This document shows positions 6,120-7,348 of a DNA stretch of 7,348 nucleotides, piece after piece. The DNA is from Streptomycetaceae bacterium. Its GTDB lineage: Bacteria; Actinomycetota; Actinomycetes; Nanopelagicales; Nanopelagicaceae. The stretch is taken from positions 1 through 7,348 of the forward strand of contig JAIXYD010000108.1 of the NCBI GenBank assembly GCA_027490415.1, given 5' to 3'. Numbering within the stretch: position 1 is the stretch's first letter; the number at the start of each line of letters is the position of its first letter. Both the position numbers and the translations under genes were made by a program. A model generated the notes under the pieces. It was not told the DNA's origin. It ran no database searches and worked only from the letters and a program-made list of their open reading frames with translations.

Positions 6120-7298
6120 CTATATCCCGAACTCTTTACGAATCTTCTCGGTATCTTCACCGACATGTGGTGCACCCTTTGAATGCTTAATGGTCTTTCC
6201 ATCGATGCGCACAGGTGAGCGCGTAGTTGGAATCGAGATTTCTGACCCATCTCGCCCGGTGCGAGTTGTCTTTTGAGTCATGTCGATAGCAGCGAAACCT
6301 TCATGTGCAACAAGCTCTGGCAGGGTCAATACTGGTGCGCACCATATATCTGCAGCATCCAAAATCGCTAACCAGTGCTCAGTGCTATTGGTTTCAAGGT
6401 TTGCACTCAACTTTTTCATAATCTCTTCTTGATGGCTCCACCAAGATTTTGAATCCTCGTATTCATCCAGGTTTAGGCCAAGAAGTGCGCCCAGTGCTGG
6501 GATTGGAGTCATCGCGATTGCAAGATAGCCATCGCTAGTCTTGTAGAGACCATACGGTGCAGGTAAGAATGCGTGTGCAGAGTTTCCCGCTCCACGATTG
6601 ACTACAACGCTTGGGTCAAAGAGATTTGCTGAGATCAATTCAAATTGCAGATCGAGCATTGATTCCAGAAGGCTTGACTCAACCATTCCACCAACGCCAG
6701 TACGTTCGCGACGCAAAAGGAGTGCAATCACTCCGGTCGCTAAATGAGTCGATGTGAAGATATCTGCAACTGCCAATCCGACTGGGATCGGAGGATCTCC
6801 AGCGCGACCATTAAGCCATGGCAGACCTGAGATTGATTGCGCAAGTAAATCTTGTCCGGGACGATCCTTAAATGGGCCTTCTGCACCGTAACCAGTTGCG
6901 CTGCCGTAGATGATTCCAGGGTTTACTTTCTTTACATCTTCATATCCAAGTCCAAGACGCTCTATGACACCGGGGCGAAAATTCTGAATGATGACATCAG
7001 CTTTTTTTACTAACTCCCACACTTCCTTCAAGCTATCTGAATTCTTGAGGTCTGCGGCAAAACTCTCTTTGTTTCGGTTCATTATGTGAAAAGAGAGCGT
7101 ATCTCCATCTTTTTCCAATCCAGCAAATGCAAGAGTGCGTCCGATATCTCCAGTACCCGGACGTTCAATTTTTATCACTCGGGCTCCGAGATCTGCAAGA
7201 CGCATAGCCGAAACTGGACCTGCAAGGAATTGTGAGAAATCGAGGACAAGAATCCCGTTGAGAGGTAATTGCGATCGATCTAGCGAACTAGTCGACAT
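6120..7298 (-). CDS. CaiB/BaiF (family III) CoA-transferase
   Basis: Moves CoA between carboxylic acids through an enzyme-bound anhydride, cytoplasmic. 392 residues, the normal length for a single-subunit member. Visible: [31 protein letters not shown] (15-45; the CoA-binding N-terminal block), NRNKES (74-79), NFRPGV (106-111), and the nucleophile D150 in [12 protein letters not shown] (148-159). An aspartate in this setting fits a true transferase rather than the His/Asp racemases of the family. [18 protein letters not shown] closes the protein with the usual C-terminal GEHT-like block. The ATG at 7298 has GAGG (7305-7308) 6 nt upstream and overlaps the preceding gene's stop by 11 nt. A GTG at 7346 is in frame but would add 16 residues without homology. 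With the adjacent MaoC-like gene it resembles transferase-hydratase pairs such as those in itaconate or mesaconate metabolism, but no citramalyl-CoA lyase is in view. Substrate acid and CoA donor unknown. Confidence 0.9.
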   Translation of the reverse strand: MSTSSLDRSQLPLNGILVLDFSQFLAGPVSAMRLADLGARVIKIERPGTGDIGRTLAFAGLEKDGDTLSFHIMNRNKESFAADLKNSDSLKEVWELVKKADVIIQNFRPGVIERLGLGYEDVKKVNPGIIYGSATGYGAEGPFKDRPGQDLLAQSISGLPWLNGRAGDPPIPVGLAVADIFTSTHLATGVIALLLRRERTGVGGMVESSLLESMLDLQFELISANLFDPSVVVNRGAGNSAHAFLPAPYGLYKTSDGYLAIAMTPIPALGALLGLNLDEYEDSKSWWSHQEEIMKKLSANLETNSTEHWLAILDAADIWCAPVLTLPELVAHEGFAAIDMTQKTTRTGRDGSEISIPTTRSPVRIDGKTIKHSKGAPHVGEDTEKIRKEFGI

Positions 7299-7348
7299 GG
7301 AATACCTCGGGAATTGAAGCCCACCATTCGCCTTCGGCGCGATCACTT
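7288..7348 (-). CDS. C-terminal end of an upstream gene (partial, unidentified)
   Basis: From the right edge, one minus-strand frame reads 19 codons ([19 protein letters not shown]) to a TAG at 7290-7288, overlapping the CoA-transferase start by 11 nt. The CoA-transferase ribosome site lies inside it. The tryptophan-rich, non-repetitive ending and the overlap style, like the other operon junctions, suggest the tail of a real gene. It is too short to assign a family. A random open frame of this length is possible. Confidence 0.5.
   Translation of the reverse strand, partial: SDRAEGEWWASIPEVFHVD

Noticed and set aside
6107..6250. Longer MaoC-like frame starting at 6250
   Set aside because: The extra 48 residues are Arg/His-rich, read through the end of the CoA-transferase in another frame, and lack a hot-dog-like sequence; 6106 has a strong GGAG site.
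1..7348. Mobile element, CRISPR array, tRNA/rRNA or phage/defence system
   Set aside because: No transposase, integrase, spaced direct repeats, tRNA-like folds or defence-family motifs were seen; nearly all bases are covered by recognisable metabolic genes.

Overview
The window (GC roughly 45-50% in a few hand-counted lines) looks like the chromosome of an actinobacterium of moderate GC. The DinG-type helicase and the flavin-dependent lactate dehydrogenase both read like actinobacterial proteins; the latter matches, from memory, the mycobacterial LldD2 type over its whole length. Freshwater low-GC Actinobacteria (Nanopelagicales/acI type) would fit the GC, but this is inference. I see no insertion sequence, phage gene, tRNA, rRNA or CRISPR array. 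The DNA is almost fully coding.

Layout. (1) 1-1487, minus: the first 495 residues of a DinG/XPD-type iron-sulfur helicase whose 3' end lies outside the window. (2) 1488-1600: a 113-bp divergent intergenic region, the only sizeable gap, with a nearly palindromic -10-like element. (3) 1601-3710, plus: a two-gene operon, lldD followed 4 bp later by a fumarylacetoacetate-hydrolase-family (FAH) enzyme. (4) 3707-7348, minus: a tightly packed operon read from the right edge leftwards. It holds the last codons of an unidentified gene, a CaiB/BaiF CoA-transferase, a divergent MaoC-like protein, a Gfo/Idh/MocA oxidoreductase and a short-chain dehydrogenase (SDR). Junctions are an 11-nt overlap, a 13-nt gap, a 1-nt overlap (TAATG) and an 11-nt overlap. 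The two operons converge, and their stop codons overlap by several bases at 3707-3710.

How the genes may work together. FAH enzymes of this type include hydrolases that split 2,4-diketo-3-deoxy sugar acids (from L-fucose or L-rhamnose) into pyruvate and L-lactate. An SDR makes the diketo substrate in those routes, and LldD would turn the lactate into pyruvate. The SDR, FAH and LldD could therefore form the lower half of a non-phosphorylating deoxy-sugar-acid route. The CoA-transferase/MaoC pair points instead to CoA-activated acid metabolism (activation then hydration/dehydration), and the Gfo/Idh enzyme to a sugar, sugar acid or cyclitol. This mixture is not a textbook pathway that I recognise. 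The MaoC-like protein also lacks the usual catalytic histidine, which makes the minus-strand operon the best candidate here for undescribed chemistry. Substrates cannot be read from the sequence alone.
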